64,000 bases of DNA. It comes from Kitagawia praeruptora (lineage: Eukaryota; Streptophyta; Magnoliopsida; Apiales; Apiaceae). Shown one piece after another: positions 1 to 13,000 of the stretch. Where the stretch lies: NCBI GenBank assembly GCA_037693485.1, contig CM075345.1, positions 389,501 to 453,500 of the forward strand, in the 5' to 3' direction. Below the pieces are notes generated by a model, which made no database searches, was not told the origin of the DNA, and saw nothing but the letters and a program-made list of their open reading frames with translations. The position numbers and the translations under genes are program-made. Numbering within the stretch: the stretch's first letter is position 1; each line of letters starts with the position of its first letter.

Positions 1-1039
1 AAATATATTTGTTTTGAATAAATATCTGCTATGCAAAAGATAAGCAAGATATTCTCAATTATCATAAAAGAGGAACTTGTAGGAAAAATATTGCAATTCC
101 GGTTTCAACACTTTTTCACCTTGCCAACACCAACAGTGTTGCAGAAATTTCTCAATTTTAGAAGATGAACTAATACGGGAGCATTGCCGCGCCAGATGCC
201 CTGACGTTTACGATGATCAGTCGTATGTCATGCATCTCATCTGTCGTTCTCTACATGTAGAAGGTAGCTCCGACGGAATTACTTATCTACCGCCCTCTGG
301 AACTCCTCAGCCAACGGTGGGGCTATTGCTGGACCGGCGCCACTCGGCCACTTACGCGTCTCCTAGTTCGAATATCATCCATGACTCTGAAACGTAAAGT
401 TCGTTCCCCTTTTCCCCAAGTATAACACTTGTTGATAGGACTCCACAAAGTAGTCGTATCTAATTGGAAAGGAAAATTCACCAATATTTCCCAAGCTGAT
501 GCTTGTTAATGGATATAAACTTGTTACATCAATCATACCCCTCGAGCGTTGAGGAGGTAACCAAAAGACTCATATCGATGCTTGAAAGAATCAAGATGTG
601 AGTGACAAGATAGTTTTAGCAAGTATAGGACCGGGCAGTCCAATAAATAATATCCCTCAAGTGAGGTCCCCTTATATACGTTTGGAAGTTGAGCGAGTAT
701 TTAAATCTTCTTTAAGATAGATTTAAATGAAAATAAAGTTTGGGAACCTCCCCTTGATAAGAATAGTCATAAAATACTCCGAAATATTTTACACCTTATC
801 TGAAGGTGATAGATAATCTTTGAATAGTATGAATCCTCCTAAAAAGAACTTAAAAGAATTTAAATAAATATTCCAAGAATATTTATTAAATCAATAATAA
901 TTAAGGAATATGAATAAATCATAATATTGCTCGTAAGTAATCCTCGAATAAATATATAGAATTATTTATTAAATAAGTCTCTTCTTAAATGAATATTTAA
1001 AATAATATTCCTTGAATAAATAAACTTAAATAAATATTT

Positions 1040-1790
1040 AAAATAATATTTACTGAATAAATCAAACCTTAAATGAATATTTGAAAATAATATTCATTTA
1101 ATAAATAACATTCCAAATGAATATCCAAATAATATTCATTAAACCAATAATATTCTAAATGAATATCCAAAATAATATTCATTAAACCAATAATATTCTA
1201 AATGAATATCCAAAATAATATTCATTAAACCAATAATATTCTAAATGAATATCCAAAATAATATTCATTAAACCAATAATATTCTAAATGAATATCCAAA
1301 ATAATATTCATTAAACCAATAATATTCTAAATGAATATCCAAAATAATATTCATTAAACCAATAATATTCTAAATGAATATCCAAAATAATATTCATTTA
1401 ACAAATAATATTCTAAATGAATATCCGAATAATATTCATTTAGTAATCAAAACTTTAAAGGAATATTCGAAGTAATATTCCTTGAGTAAATAGAACTTCC
1501 AATGAATATTTTAAAATAATATTCATTAAGTAAATCAAACCTTAAATGAATATTCGAAAGTAATATTCATTAAATAAATAAAGATCAAATGAATATTCCA
1601 AATAATAATAAGTAAGCCAAATGAATATTTGGGAATGATATTTGTCAACCAAATAACTCTAATGAATATTCAAAATAATATTCATTAACTAAATAACTCC
1701 AATGAATGATCAAAATAATATTCATTAAATAAATGACATTCTAAATGAATATTAAAATAATATTCATTAAATATTCCTTCACTGAGGTAA
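1040..1790. repeat. Palindromic AATGAATATT/AATATTCATT array in LTR A
   Basis: Dozens of alternating AATGAATAT and ATATTCATT units, often separated by fewer than 10 bases, so most neighbouring pairs are imperfect inverted repeats. The array lies on the transcribed side of the TATA-like box of this minus-strand LTR. An identical array sits in the other LTR at about 11546-12296, and a shorter related one in element C. Confidence 0.85.
1140..1397. repeat. Six-copy 43-bp tandem repeat in LTR A
   Basis: The unit begins TAAACCAATAATATTC and repeats every 43 bp with starts at 1140, 1183, 1226, 1269, 1312 and 1355. Each unit carries one AATGAATAT/ATATTCATT palindrome. The same six copies recur at 11646-11903. 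Element C has no such expansion, so this is an A-subfamily amplification. Confidence 0.85.
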
Positions 1791-1881
1791 TACTCAAATA
1801 ACGTTCCTCGAAGGATTCGTAATCGAATAAAAATCCTCAAAGTAATAAATTTGTCGCTGGGATCCCTCCGGGTTTCCACGA

Positions 1882-1892
1882 CTATTTATATA
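1882..1892 (-). promoter_or_regulatory. TATA-like box in LTR A
   Basis: On the minus strand this reads TATATAAATAG. The equivalent box is at 12388-12398 in the 5' LTR and at 44626-44636 in element C. A conserved CGTGGAAACCCGG follows a few bases downstream. It is the best candidate for the LTR promoter; the transcription start is inferred, not shown. Confidence 0.5.
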
Positions 1893-4361
1893 TTACAAAA
1901 TATCGACTCCCGGTCTATATTTGAAGTATGAATATCATACGCCCTTCGCTAAGGGTCTTAACCAAACAATCCGGCTTATAACTGATATTTCATATATAGT
2001 CTATAAGCCGATATCGATTCAGGGAACAAGTAATTCAATATTAACTTGAAAGTAGGCATGCATGCTATGGCATATGTATAAAACAATCATCATATATATT
2101 ATCACAACAACAGTTCCAAGTATTGGAAACTTGCCTGAGAATCGAGTGCGGGTAGGGGTAATGTGTCCCGGGTCAGCTCGACGATCTATAAACAATCAGA
2201 ATATTTAAGATTAATCACTTAACGCTTCTTAAAAGTCTAAGTATAAACTCCACTTAAATCGAAATGTGCTTTCGAGTTATCTCGTTACGTCTCTTTTAGT
2301 GTAACTCTTTTTATCACTGATACGATCCGACATTCGTCCGTTATCAAGACATGTCATCATGCTTATACTTGGTATATACTTAAGTCGTATAAGTTCTAAG
2401 GTCGGTCGTTTACGAATCAAGATTATACCTCGAGTGTTATCGCCCGTTTTCTAAGTTATAACCAAAGTCATACCCTTAAGGGGTTCGTTCGCGTTTAACC
2501 TCGATTCAAACATTTTTATAAAATCGGAAAACGATCCATTCGACATGTGGTTTTCTCCCACACCTTCCTTTTTACCTCTAATATTTAATTAATAAGATTC
2601 GCCACTGATTAATCGACATTTAAGGGAATCAATTTCAATTACGAACTTTCGTTTACGATTTCGAACCACTTTTACGAATTTAATCATAACTCTTAAACCG
2701 TAAGTCCATTTCATGCGATCTTTATATCAAAACGAAGCTTGTAACATGATCTAGCTAATCATGGCATAAGTCGAAGCTATGCAGTGAGTTTTATCTACTG
2801 TCAAATTCTGATTTCAAGATTAAACGAAAATCGGGCATTACGACGGCTATAAATCGAACGTTCTACTAATCGTAACACTAAAACCAAGCCACACCGAGCA
2901 TACCATACATCTCATAATCATATTATCCATCTTACAAGTCCAACATCCACTGACCTTAACAACATACTCATCAAATTACATAGATCAACTCAAATCACTA
3001 ACTAATCATGCTTATAGTCATGCTAACACCCTAACTACACTAAATCATCAAGAACATGCATAGTCTCAAAGTAAGATCTAGGGTTTCAAGATCATTATAC
3101 CTTCTTGAGGGTGTGATATGGCCTTACAAAGCTTTGTGTGGTCCTTGCCTAGCCTTAATGAACCTAAGATCAACCAAAGAAACATGAAAATCAAAGTTAA
3201 TTCTTGAAGAACACTATTCATCCTCCTCTTTAATGATTTTTTTGAAAATGGAAAAAGAAGAGATTGAAGCTAGGATTTTGAGGAGATCATTTATATGAAA
3301 TTTAAGACTCACCATAATTATTACAAGATCAAAAGATGGTTGGAAGTAGGGTTTTGGTTTTTGAATTAAGGAAATAGCCGAATGGGGTTGTTCTTGATGG
3401 GGGGAGAGAATTGTTTTGTTTTCTTTGGTTAATACTCCTCCAATCTCATCTATATCCAAGATAATATCTTGCATAAAGTCACTTTAATAAAGTGATGATG
3501 TATAGCATGATGAAAGGGCAAGACAAGTGTTGGATTTGTGGTGGTTTAAGGCTAACCAAATGGTTTGATTGCTAAGTACTTAGTTGATCCTCTTGATTCT
3601 AGTTACTCTTGTAACTATATTGGTTACTAGATATTTTCTAGTAGCTTGCACAAGACTCTTGCTCCCTCTGCTTGTTTCTTTGTCCGTTTATTGCTTAATT
3701 CGTTGATCGTTCGAGGGAATAACTCATTCGTTTCTAGTTAGGGTTTTACCGAAAACCTTCTTAATATTTCTAATACTATTCTTCATCTTTCTTACTACTT
3801 CTCGAATTTAATTTCCCTAATTCCCTTTTATAAATCCTTAAGTCTTGCAGTGTCTAGGGAAATCTCGGAGAAAATAAAAGTGCTCTTTTTCTGAATCCGA
3901 CAGCTTTTACATACACTTATTTTCCTCCTGGATCACTAATACGAACTCAGAAATCCGTTCCGGATACCGGATATAGCATTATTATAATAATATTCCAAAT
4001 TCCACTAAAATCACTATTCATCACTTATTTTTATTTAATTCCTATAATTAGGAAAATGAACCTGGTTCACCCTCGAGTGTTCCTTAACCTTTTTACGGAA
4101 CCGTTGGGCTTATAATAGATATTGATTTGGATGACACAAGAATAATCTTACTTGGAGTAATCTTCTCATATTCTTAGGAGATAGATCATTCTTATCTATG
4201 TTGTCAACCAAAGGTATTCTGCATGACATATAATAATTGAATCCAAATCCATTCCATTCATTAAATAGACAGTCGCTACATCGCAGTCATAACCACTATT
4301 CATTCCCATATTATTACATAATAAAAAGTTTTAATTCTACCCAAAAATCTGGGTTCTTACA

Positions 4362-4381
4362 GTCTCCCCTCCTTAAAAGGA
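4362..4381 (-). other. Polypurine tract of element A
   Basis: The minus strand reads CCTTTTAAGGAGGGGAGAC directly before the 3' LTR start. The same tract precedes the 3' LTR of C (52375-52387), and a close relative precedes the 3' LTR of B (23145-23157). Confidence 0.9.
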
Positions 4382-6439
4382 TTCCGTCCCGGAATCAAGT
4401 AGAAGACAATTGGGTACTTGTTGGTTATTTCGCTTTCCAATTCTCTGGTCGATCCTTACACATTCCAATCTTTCTAAAGCACATCATACTGGTGTTACAA
4501 CACACCCTTTATCCGTTCTACCAATTCTTTGATACTTTAGCATAACACATCATCCGGTAAACGCTCTTGTCCGTTCTTATACTATTAACCTTATTGGTAC
4601 GTGCAGTGACTTCGGTATCACTAAGGCGCTACGAATTCCGGAGATAACCTCACTCGTAATTTTTTTGCAATTTCCTGATCGCTTTAATCTTCGCAATCTC
4701 GATGTATATATATTTAGGTGAAAAAGAATTTATCGAGAGATCACTGTGATCAATGAACATTTGTTATATTGCATAGCTAGTACAGAAGGGGGCCAGCCTT
4801 TAGTACTTGACAAGCAATTAAACAATTAATGGCATTCCACTTAGACTCCTATCACACAGACAGAGAGTCACGTAGTAGTACCTCCCCTCCTTAAAGGGTT
4901 GTTCTTCTCAGTTTAGAAGAAGATAAATAGGAGTGGAGAAAAGAAACGAATTTCAAAGAATTATATAAGAAAGTTTTCATGATTGTCAAAATATCATACT
5001 TAGAATTTACCTCTGAGCTATAGAGGTTTATTAGAGAAGAAAAAAAATAATCATATTCGTATCAAATTCCACTTTTTCGTAATCTCACCTATCACATGTC
5101 CTTGCTGTTCTGTCCATCATTCTATGGACCTATACTCTTGCTTGATATTAGCACCACTTACTTTTTGGAAAAATCCTTCAATCTCTCAGGTTAAATCTTG
5201 GATTTCCCGCTTGACATTATTATTACTCACATTTCACGCCCCGACACTGGCTCTTTCATACTCATAATTCTAACACTATCAGGTTGTCATTCCGAGTGCT
5301 CGTTAGGAAAAACCCATTCATCAATCCATTCATATCATTTCTTGCTTCACATTCCATAATTATTTCCCATTCTTTTCTTTATCAATCACATCCATCTTAT
5401 TATCTAGTTCTCATTCACTTCTGTTATTGAACTCCACCGTCACCTTATTAGGGGAACGCGTGTTACCTTTATTCAATATACGTGGCACGTTTGTGGTCAA
5501 ACTTTCCTTTGTTCAACCATCTAGATTCCACTTTCTCATTCCATGAGTCTCTTTTATTACTCAATCAAACTATTCCATATTTCCTCGGATTTTCCAAACT
5601 TAAAAGGAGTCAATTTGTATGTCATTCATGCTCCTAATTCCAACCTTCCGTTTTGGCCAATACCCTTACCTTGCCAATTCCATACTTTTCACGCTTCATT
5701 ACTGGAGATTCTCATGAGTCCGCCTATCTGACTCTCTTATTAATTCCCAATTCTATTTCCATCTATATCAGTCTCTTGTTTTTATTTCTACCACAATCAT
5801 TTATGAACCATCCTAACCTAATTCTTCATTTCAAATATCCCGTCGTTCCAGAAATTACACCATCCGAAATAAACCTGGATGATTTCTCTAACTTAGATTT
5901 AATTCGACATTTCCACAGTCGTTACCACCTAATTTCTCAGAAGGATCACCATCGCTTATCGTTTACGCAGTGATTGAATAACTAAACGTACGGGTTTCAT
6001 AATTGTCAATTCAGGATCCTCTTAGGAAAACAAAATAATCATTATTCCCTATCTATAGGGAATGCTTCCTGAACTTGACGTAGATATTACATGAAGCAGA
6101 TAAAATTGCAGGAAAGCTTCCAGCATCGCAGCTGGAACAGGCTGGTGAGATTATTAATCATATAACTCCGGTAGAAGACTAAAAGCTTAGCGGTTTGCTT
6201 AATCGCTTGCCAACCTCATAATTCTCTATCTCGTTTGCACAGAAATATACCAACATAAACTTGCTTGTCATTCATCATCGTGCCATTTGGCTTATCAGTA
6301 TTTGTACCCTCTCTATTTCTGGTCATTTACTACCAATTTATTGTTACTTAACCTCCCCTCTCTCTTTCCAAAGAAAAGGCGAGTCTCTTGGGGAATTTGG
6401 TCTGGCCTGTCGTAGAGCCTCATAATGTCGATGATGTGC

Positions 6440-9400
6440 TACTGGCAACATCAGGAATCGAATCTTTACTTAAACTATTCCTATAGTTGATCCTGACACA
6501 ATCATTAGACGGGATGTAACTTCCTCTACCACATTATGACCATCAAGGTCCTTACATTATCATTCTATTTCTTTGGTATGAGCATTTATACTTACTCCCC
6601 TATACTTAAAGTGTCGGCCACCTCGTTGGCCTTTCCTGATTATAATAATTTCTTGAGATCTATGTTTTCTGGATCTATTCCAACTCAGGGTGGAAGCATT
6701 CTCCCTTAAATTCTGCTGAATGAGAGAAAACATCTATCAGTCTTTTCCAAAAGTCATTGCTTCCACCTTTCTAGTGTGAACTTTACTACCGGTACTCCCA
6801 ATCATACCTAGGATATTTCCTTACTTAAATCCCTTCTTGTTTTAGGATAATCTCAACCTTATTGGTTCAATCCATACTTTCTCATGGTTTCACACCTAAT
6901 TCTTCTGGCCGTATTGTTACTATGTCATACATTCCTTACCAAATTTCCCTTTCTGAAGTTCAGAACATTACTTCTTCCCTTATAGGGTTCCTTAGGTCAT
7001 CCTCATCATTCATCCTATATCTTCTGGGTACAGGGTATATCAAACATCATTAACCAATTCTATAACGATTCTGTCTATGTACTTTTTGAGACTCCTTTCC
7101 ACAATTCCTTATACGTTATTGACACCTTGGTCTATTCATTTATATCATCTGATTTCACAATGTCTATTATTAGGGGTGATGCTATTCTTTGTGCATCCCC
7201 CAGGGTTCGTCTTAATATATGGACATTCTATGCTCAATTCTAGTTTCAAGGAATACTTATATCCTGTACTTGGCAATTCAATCATATATCCTTAATAAGG
7301 GTCTCTTTTAATCATTCTCATCTTGATAGTCTATAGGTAGACTAATGCTAACCTCTTCTTTCCAACGAATGTTAGTCTATATGACCTTCCAAAAGACAAC
7401 ACATGTCTATCTGCTCTTTCTTACAGAACTTGGTAATGGTAGCAAGGATGTTCTGGAAGATATTGGTCGTGTTCAACGTGAATCTCTTAATGCCTAATGC
7501 TCTTTTTTGAGGACACTAAGCTTCAGATAACATTTATGCATCACAGTGCACTAACTTTGGTAATTTTCGTAACTTTTCAGTGGTCACTACCCTCAATCCT
7601 GATACGTCCATGGTATATATATAAATCCATCATCATGTATCTTAATTCATTCTTCATCGAAAGTTCTTGCGGTTGGTACTTTGTTAGAAGCACCCCGCTT
7701 TGTCCTTACATTGTTGATTCAGTCACTTGATAATCCTTAGTGACTTGGCCCCAATGGCCATGCTAAAATATGTGAGTTTAGGGGTCGGCTAATAGCATTA
7801 CTTTTCTAGCAATTGCTGGCATAGTGCCTTCTACTTTGATACCTTTTGATCTTTTCAAAATTTTACTCCATATAAGTCTCACTTGACTTCTCGGTACCGT
7901 TTCCGGTCACCTTTCCTTTATTTTTATCATTTCAACTTCTCTTATCAATTCCACGTACCACAAAAGCTTAACATTTCTGGCATAACAACCTTTTCATTTA
8001 AGTCAATCCCAGAATTTCTCAGTCCGGCTTGTTTCTTAATTACATTCATCTTCATAATTTTATCCCTACATTCAACTGTAATAATCGGGGTATGTCTACC
8101 CACTTGTATAGCGGCTACTTTACCCAATCCACAGGGTTCGCTCCAGTTTCCACTCTCTTCAATGACGTCTTTTGATAATCAGAAAGACAAGGTTTGCCAA
8201 AATTCGTTGAATTTCTTTCCAGAATTTGGGAAAATTTCAGTTAATCTATTCACCCATTAGTAACATGCCACATCTTTCCGATACATATTCGTCCTATTAG
8301 TCGAGACTACCAAATACCAGTCTTCCTATCAACTAGTCTCAGAAGGAACACTACCATCGGGGTTAGTCGTTCCTCAACATTGGCACTACCAAGGCCATCC
8401 GAATCCGATGAACTGCGCTGTCTAAATGTATTCGAAATTACGCTGTCGTGCTGCATAAACGCAGACCTATACCTGTATGAGTTGCATCATAATATCTCCC
8501 AAAGTTTCCTTCTTCCATTAGGCAACGCCAACCCTGGTCATCACCAACTTTACCTTTAGCTCCAGGAAGATCTTCTCACGTTTATCTTGTCCATTCAAAC
8601 TTTTATTCTTATAATAAGTCGGGTTATGGGACTACACTTTCTGTAAAGTCCTGAGCAAATCTTTGGTAATACCTTGTGAATTTTTATGAAATTTCTCACC
8701 TTTGCCAGTGTGGTTGGCCAATCTCCATTTGAAACTGTCTTTAACTTGGTAGGGCCGACCAACACTACTCTTATTGATCATGTGTCCTATTGTTGGACTT
8801 CATTTTGCCAAAACTCTTATTTCGAGAACATGTCCTACACCTGTTCTATCAGGTTGCACCTAGAAGCATTCTCAATTACATCTCGACCACTGCTCGCCTT
8901 GCCTAATCCATTTATGATTCAGTGTCAGAATAAACTTAAGGTAACTACCATAATCCATTCAAGGAAAAGAAAGAATTTAATATTCTTCTGAATCACATGC
9001 AACTAATGTTTCTAGTTCATCATCTCACTGAATTGAACTGAACTTATACTTGGTTTCTTGACGATAGCCTCATTACTAGTTTATCATAGACTCACTGGTC
9101 TTTTAGTCTTGTAGGTTCTGAGATCATTGTCTTGCTTACTATTTCATTATATACTTTATTCAATCATGCCATCACCTTTCAATGTCTTTATTTTCTAAGT
9201 TGATCCATTCATAAAATGGACATTTCCTTGAACCCAACCACCTCATCAATCTAAGTTGGACTTTACAAATTATCACTTATGAAATCTGCCTTCTCATGGC
9301 GAATTATCCTTAATAACATTCACACCAATTCATTTATCTGAAGATATGGCACTTGCCACCTATGTCTTAACTGTTCCTAGGGACTCTGCTCCCCGTCCTC

Positions 9401-9560
9401 TATCAATGTCTTTGATAATCATGCATCATTCTAATTCCTTTCTCATTAATCTGAAAGTCTCCAAGGATTCTTATCTATCCTTACATAAGATCTTGAGTAA
9501 TTCCTCAAATCCATCTAACTTGCTGGCACTTTATCCGGTAGTCCGGCTATGAATCCAATA
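6440..9560 (-). pseudogene. Fossil Ty3/gypsy pol of element A
   Basis: No open frame survives, but minus-strand translation keeps recognisable fragments aligned to the chromovirus B pol: an integrase zinc-region PGST motif (about 6480-6515), a motif like LCIDYRELN (about 7313-7345), the connection region ending in YYQRFAQDF (about 8640-8740), and a FSK-stop-EFW motif with its TAA at 8817-8819. The TAA at 8817-8819 and that at 8624-8626 are shared with element C, so they predate both insertions. A also has private damage, for example one extra A in the run before 8695. The rest of the internal region (4362-6440 and 9560-9990) shows no protein I recognise. Many short ORFs on either strand here are chance frames. 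Confidence 0.8.
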
Positions 9561-9993
9561 TGCCTCTTTAATTCTCTTCATAATATATCAGTTCTTTACG
9601 CTCACTTCTCTGAGCACTATATCTAGATTCTTACAGTCTCTCTGGCTGCAGCCCTCATCTCCCCAAGGTAAACTTCCCTGTCTCTAACAGAATTCTCCCT
9701 CTCTGCTGGAACCTCTTCCGGGTCCTCAGTAGGGTACTCTATCGAATCCACCATCCGATCGTCAGCATATAATCAGGCATCATCGTGCTGCTGCTCGTAT
9801 GCCTCAAGGTCTGTCGCCTTACTAGTCGGTACAAGAACGAGCTAAGTTACTACCATGATACTTAATAGTTCCCATAAGGGTTTTATATGTCAATACTACC
9901 TTAAGTAGTCCGACTATGAACTTGGCAAGAGTTCTTATTAGCTTAATGAATTTATTGTTTTAACGTCGCATCATCTATGGGATATATAACTCT

Positions 9994-10006
9994 CTCTCTG
10001 ATACCA
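9994..10006 (-). other. Primer-binding site of element A (initiator tRNA-Met type)
   Basis: The minus strand reads TGGTATCAGAGAG, four bases inside the 5' LTR end at 10011. The first 11 bases match the usual TGGTATCAGAGCC complement of plant initiator tRNA-Met; the last two differ, as in element C. Confidence 0.85.
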
Positions 10007-10010
10007 TTTC

Positions 10011-13000
10011 TGTAACACCCCCAGATCCAGGGTCAGGGATCTGGTCGTTACGGTCTCAATATCCAACCACAAAACCAACATAATTTAAATTACAACCTTG
10101 TGACCCAAAACAACAACATAAAACACACCCATTATAGTCCCAGAGATGAAATCAGAGTAACCAACAATATTATTAATCACAAGTTTGAGTTCTTACAACC
10201 CAAAGAATTACAATTGTACAATTACATACTCTTTGCCATCCATTAATAGATACCATAATATAAATACATTTGAGGCTCAATTGCTGACGGTTGACACCTG
10301 CTTACGCTGTGTGTGCCTTGCGCGGCCATCTGATCTAGCTGTTGTTGTAATATAAATAAATAAAGCAAGGGTGAGCAAAAGCCCACCAAAAATATAATTG
10401 AACGACAATAATATATGATAGTTCAAAATATCTTTGAAACCATATGCCATGCATTAACGATGTAGTACCAATATAAGGTATGAGATGAAGTTACAAGGTA
10501 ACTCAAAAATATATTTGTTTTGAATAAATATCTGCTATGCAAAAGATAAGCAAGATATTCTCAATTATCATAAAAGAGGAACTTGTAGGAAAAATATTGC
10601 AATTCCGGTTTCAACACTTTTTCACCTTGCCAACACCAACAGTGTTGCAGAAATTTCTCAATTTTAGAAGATGAACTAATACGGGAGCATTGCCGCGCCA
10701 GATGCCCTGACGTTTACGATGATCAGTCGTATGTCATGCATCTCATCAGTCGTTCTCTACATGTAGAAGGTAGCTCCGACGGAATTACTTATCTACCGCC
10801 CTCTGGAACTCCTCAGCCAACGGTGGGGCTATTGCTGGACCGGCGCCACTCGGCCACTTACGCGTCTCCTAGTTCGAATATCATCCATGACTCTGAAACG
10901 TAAAGTTCGTTCCCCTTTTCCCCAAGTATAACACTTGTTGATAGGACTCCACAAAGTAGTCGTATCTAATTGGAAAGGAAAATTCACCAATATTTCCCAA
11001 GCTGATGCTTGTTAATGGATATAAACTTGTTACATCAATCATACCCCTCGAGCGTTGAGGAGGTAACCAAAAGACTCATATCGATGCTTGAAAGAATCAA
11101 GATGTGAGTGACAAGATAGTTTTAGCAAGTATAGGACCGGGCAGTCCAATAAATAATATCCCTCAAGTGAGGTCCCCTTATATACGTTTGGAAGTTGAGC
11201 GAGTATTTAAATCTTCTTTAAGATAGATTTAAATAAAAATAAAGTTTGGGAACCTCCCCTTGATAAGAATAGTCATAAAATACTCCGAAATATTTTACAC
11301 CTTATCTGAAGGTGATAGATAATCTTTGAATAGTATGAATCCTCCTAAAAAGAACTTAAAAGAATTTAAATAAATATTCCAAGAATATTTATTAAATCAA
11401 TAATAATTAAGGAATATGAATAAATCATAATATTGCTCGTAAGTAATCCTCGAATAAATATATAGAATTATTTATTAAATAAGTCTCTTCTTAAATGAAT
11501 ATTTAAAATAATATTCCTTGAATAAATAAACTTAAATAAATATTTAAAATAATATTTACTGAATAAATCAAACCTTAAATGAATATTTGAAAATAATATT
11601 CATTTAATAAATAACATTCCAAATGAATATCCAAATAATATTCATTAAACCAATAATATTCTAAATGAATATCCAAAATAATATTCATTAAACCAATAAT
11701 ATTCTAAATGAATATCCAAAATAATATTCATTAAACCAATAATATTCTAAATGAATATCCAAAATAATATTCATTAAACCAATAATATTCTAAATGAATA
11801 TCCAAAATAATATTCATTAAACCAATAATATTCTAAATGAATATCCAAAATAATATTCATTAAACCAATAATATTCTAAATGAATATCCAAAATAATATT
11901 CATTTAACAAATAATATTCTAAATGAATATCCGAATAATATTCATTTAGTAATCAAAACTTTAAAGGAATATTCGAAGTAATATTCCTTGAGTAAATAGA
12001 ACTTCCAATGAATATTTTAAAATAATATTCATTAAGTAAATCAAACCTTAAATGAATATTCGAAAGTAATATTCATTAAATAAATAAAGATCAAATGAAT
12101 ATTCCAAATAATAATAAGTAAGCCAAATGAATATTTGGGAATGATATTTGTCAACCAAATAACTCTAATGAATATTCAAAATAATATTCATTAACTAAAT
12201 AACTCCAATGAATGATCAAAATAATATTCATTAAATAAATGACATTCTAAATGAATATTAAAATAATATTCATTAAATATTCCTTCACTGAGGTAATACT
12301 CAAATAACGTTCCTCGAAGGATTCGTAATCGAATAAAAATCCTCAAAGTAATAAATTTGTCGCTGGGATCCCTCCGGGTTTCCACGACTATTTATATATT
12401 ACAAAATATCGACTCCCGGTCTATATTTGAAGTATGAATATCATACGCCCTTCGCTAAGGGTCTTAACCAAACAATCCGGCTTATAACTGATATTTCATA
12501 TATAGTCTATAAGCCGATATCGATTCAGGGAACAAGTAATTCAATATTAACTTGAAAGTAGGCATGCATGCTATGGCATATGTATAAAACAATCATCATA
12601 TATATTATCACAACAACAGTTCCAAGTATTGGAAACTTGCCTGAGAATCGAGTGCGGGTAGGGGTAATGTGTCCCGGGTCAGCTCGATGATCTATAAACA
12701 ATCAGAATATTTAAGATTAATCACTTAACGCTTCTTAAAAGGCTAAGTATAAACTCCACTTAAATCGAAATGTGCTTTCGAGTTATCTCGTTACGTCTCT
12801 TTTAGTGTAACTCTTTTTATCACTGATACGATCCGACATTCGTCCGTTATCAAGACATGTCATCATGCTTATACTTGGTATATACTTAAGTCGTATAAGT
12901 TCTAAGGTCGGTCGTTTACGAATCAAGATTATACCTCGAGTGTTATCGCCCGTTTTCTAAGTTATAACCAAAGTCATACCCTTAAGGGGTTCGTTCGCGT

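Larger units (their letters stand above)
1..4361 (-). repeat. 3' LTR of element A (partial at window edge)
   Basis: Direct repeat of 10507-14867 at a constant offset of 10506 bp, with only about seven substitutions seen by eye (for example near 246, 727, 2188, 3225 and 3917). It ends at 4361 with TTCTTACA, the reverse complement of the LTR start TGTAAGAA. It contains the palindromic array (about 1040-1790), the 43-bp tandem (1140-1397) and a TATA-like box (1882-1892, minus strand). Confidence 0.95.

Noticed and set aside
1140..1397. Regular 43-bp repeats as a possible CRISPR array
   Set aside because: Units are directly adjacent with no unique spacers, are AT-rich palindromes, and lie in a plant LTR that is duplicated at 11646-11903.
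1685..1879. 64-codon frame in LTR A (also 12191-12385, 44639-44833, 55035-55229) as a small protein
   Set aside because: It has no ATG at the quoted start (GTG) and most of it is the palindromic repeat translated; the frame is a by-product of the repeat.
4362..10010. Many 60-125 codon plus-strand frames inside element A as genes
   Set aside because: They are antisense to the fossil pol, lack domain similarity and differ between A and the homologous region of C.
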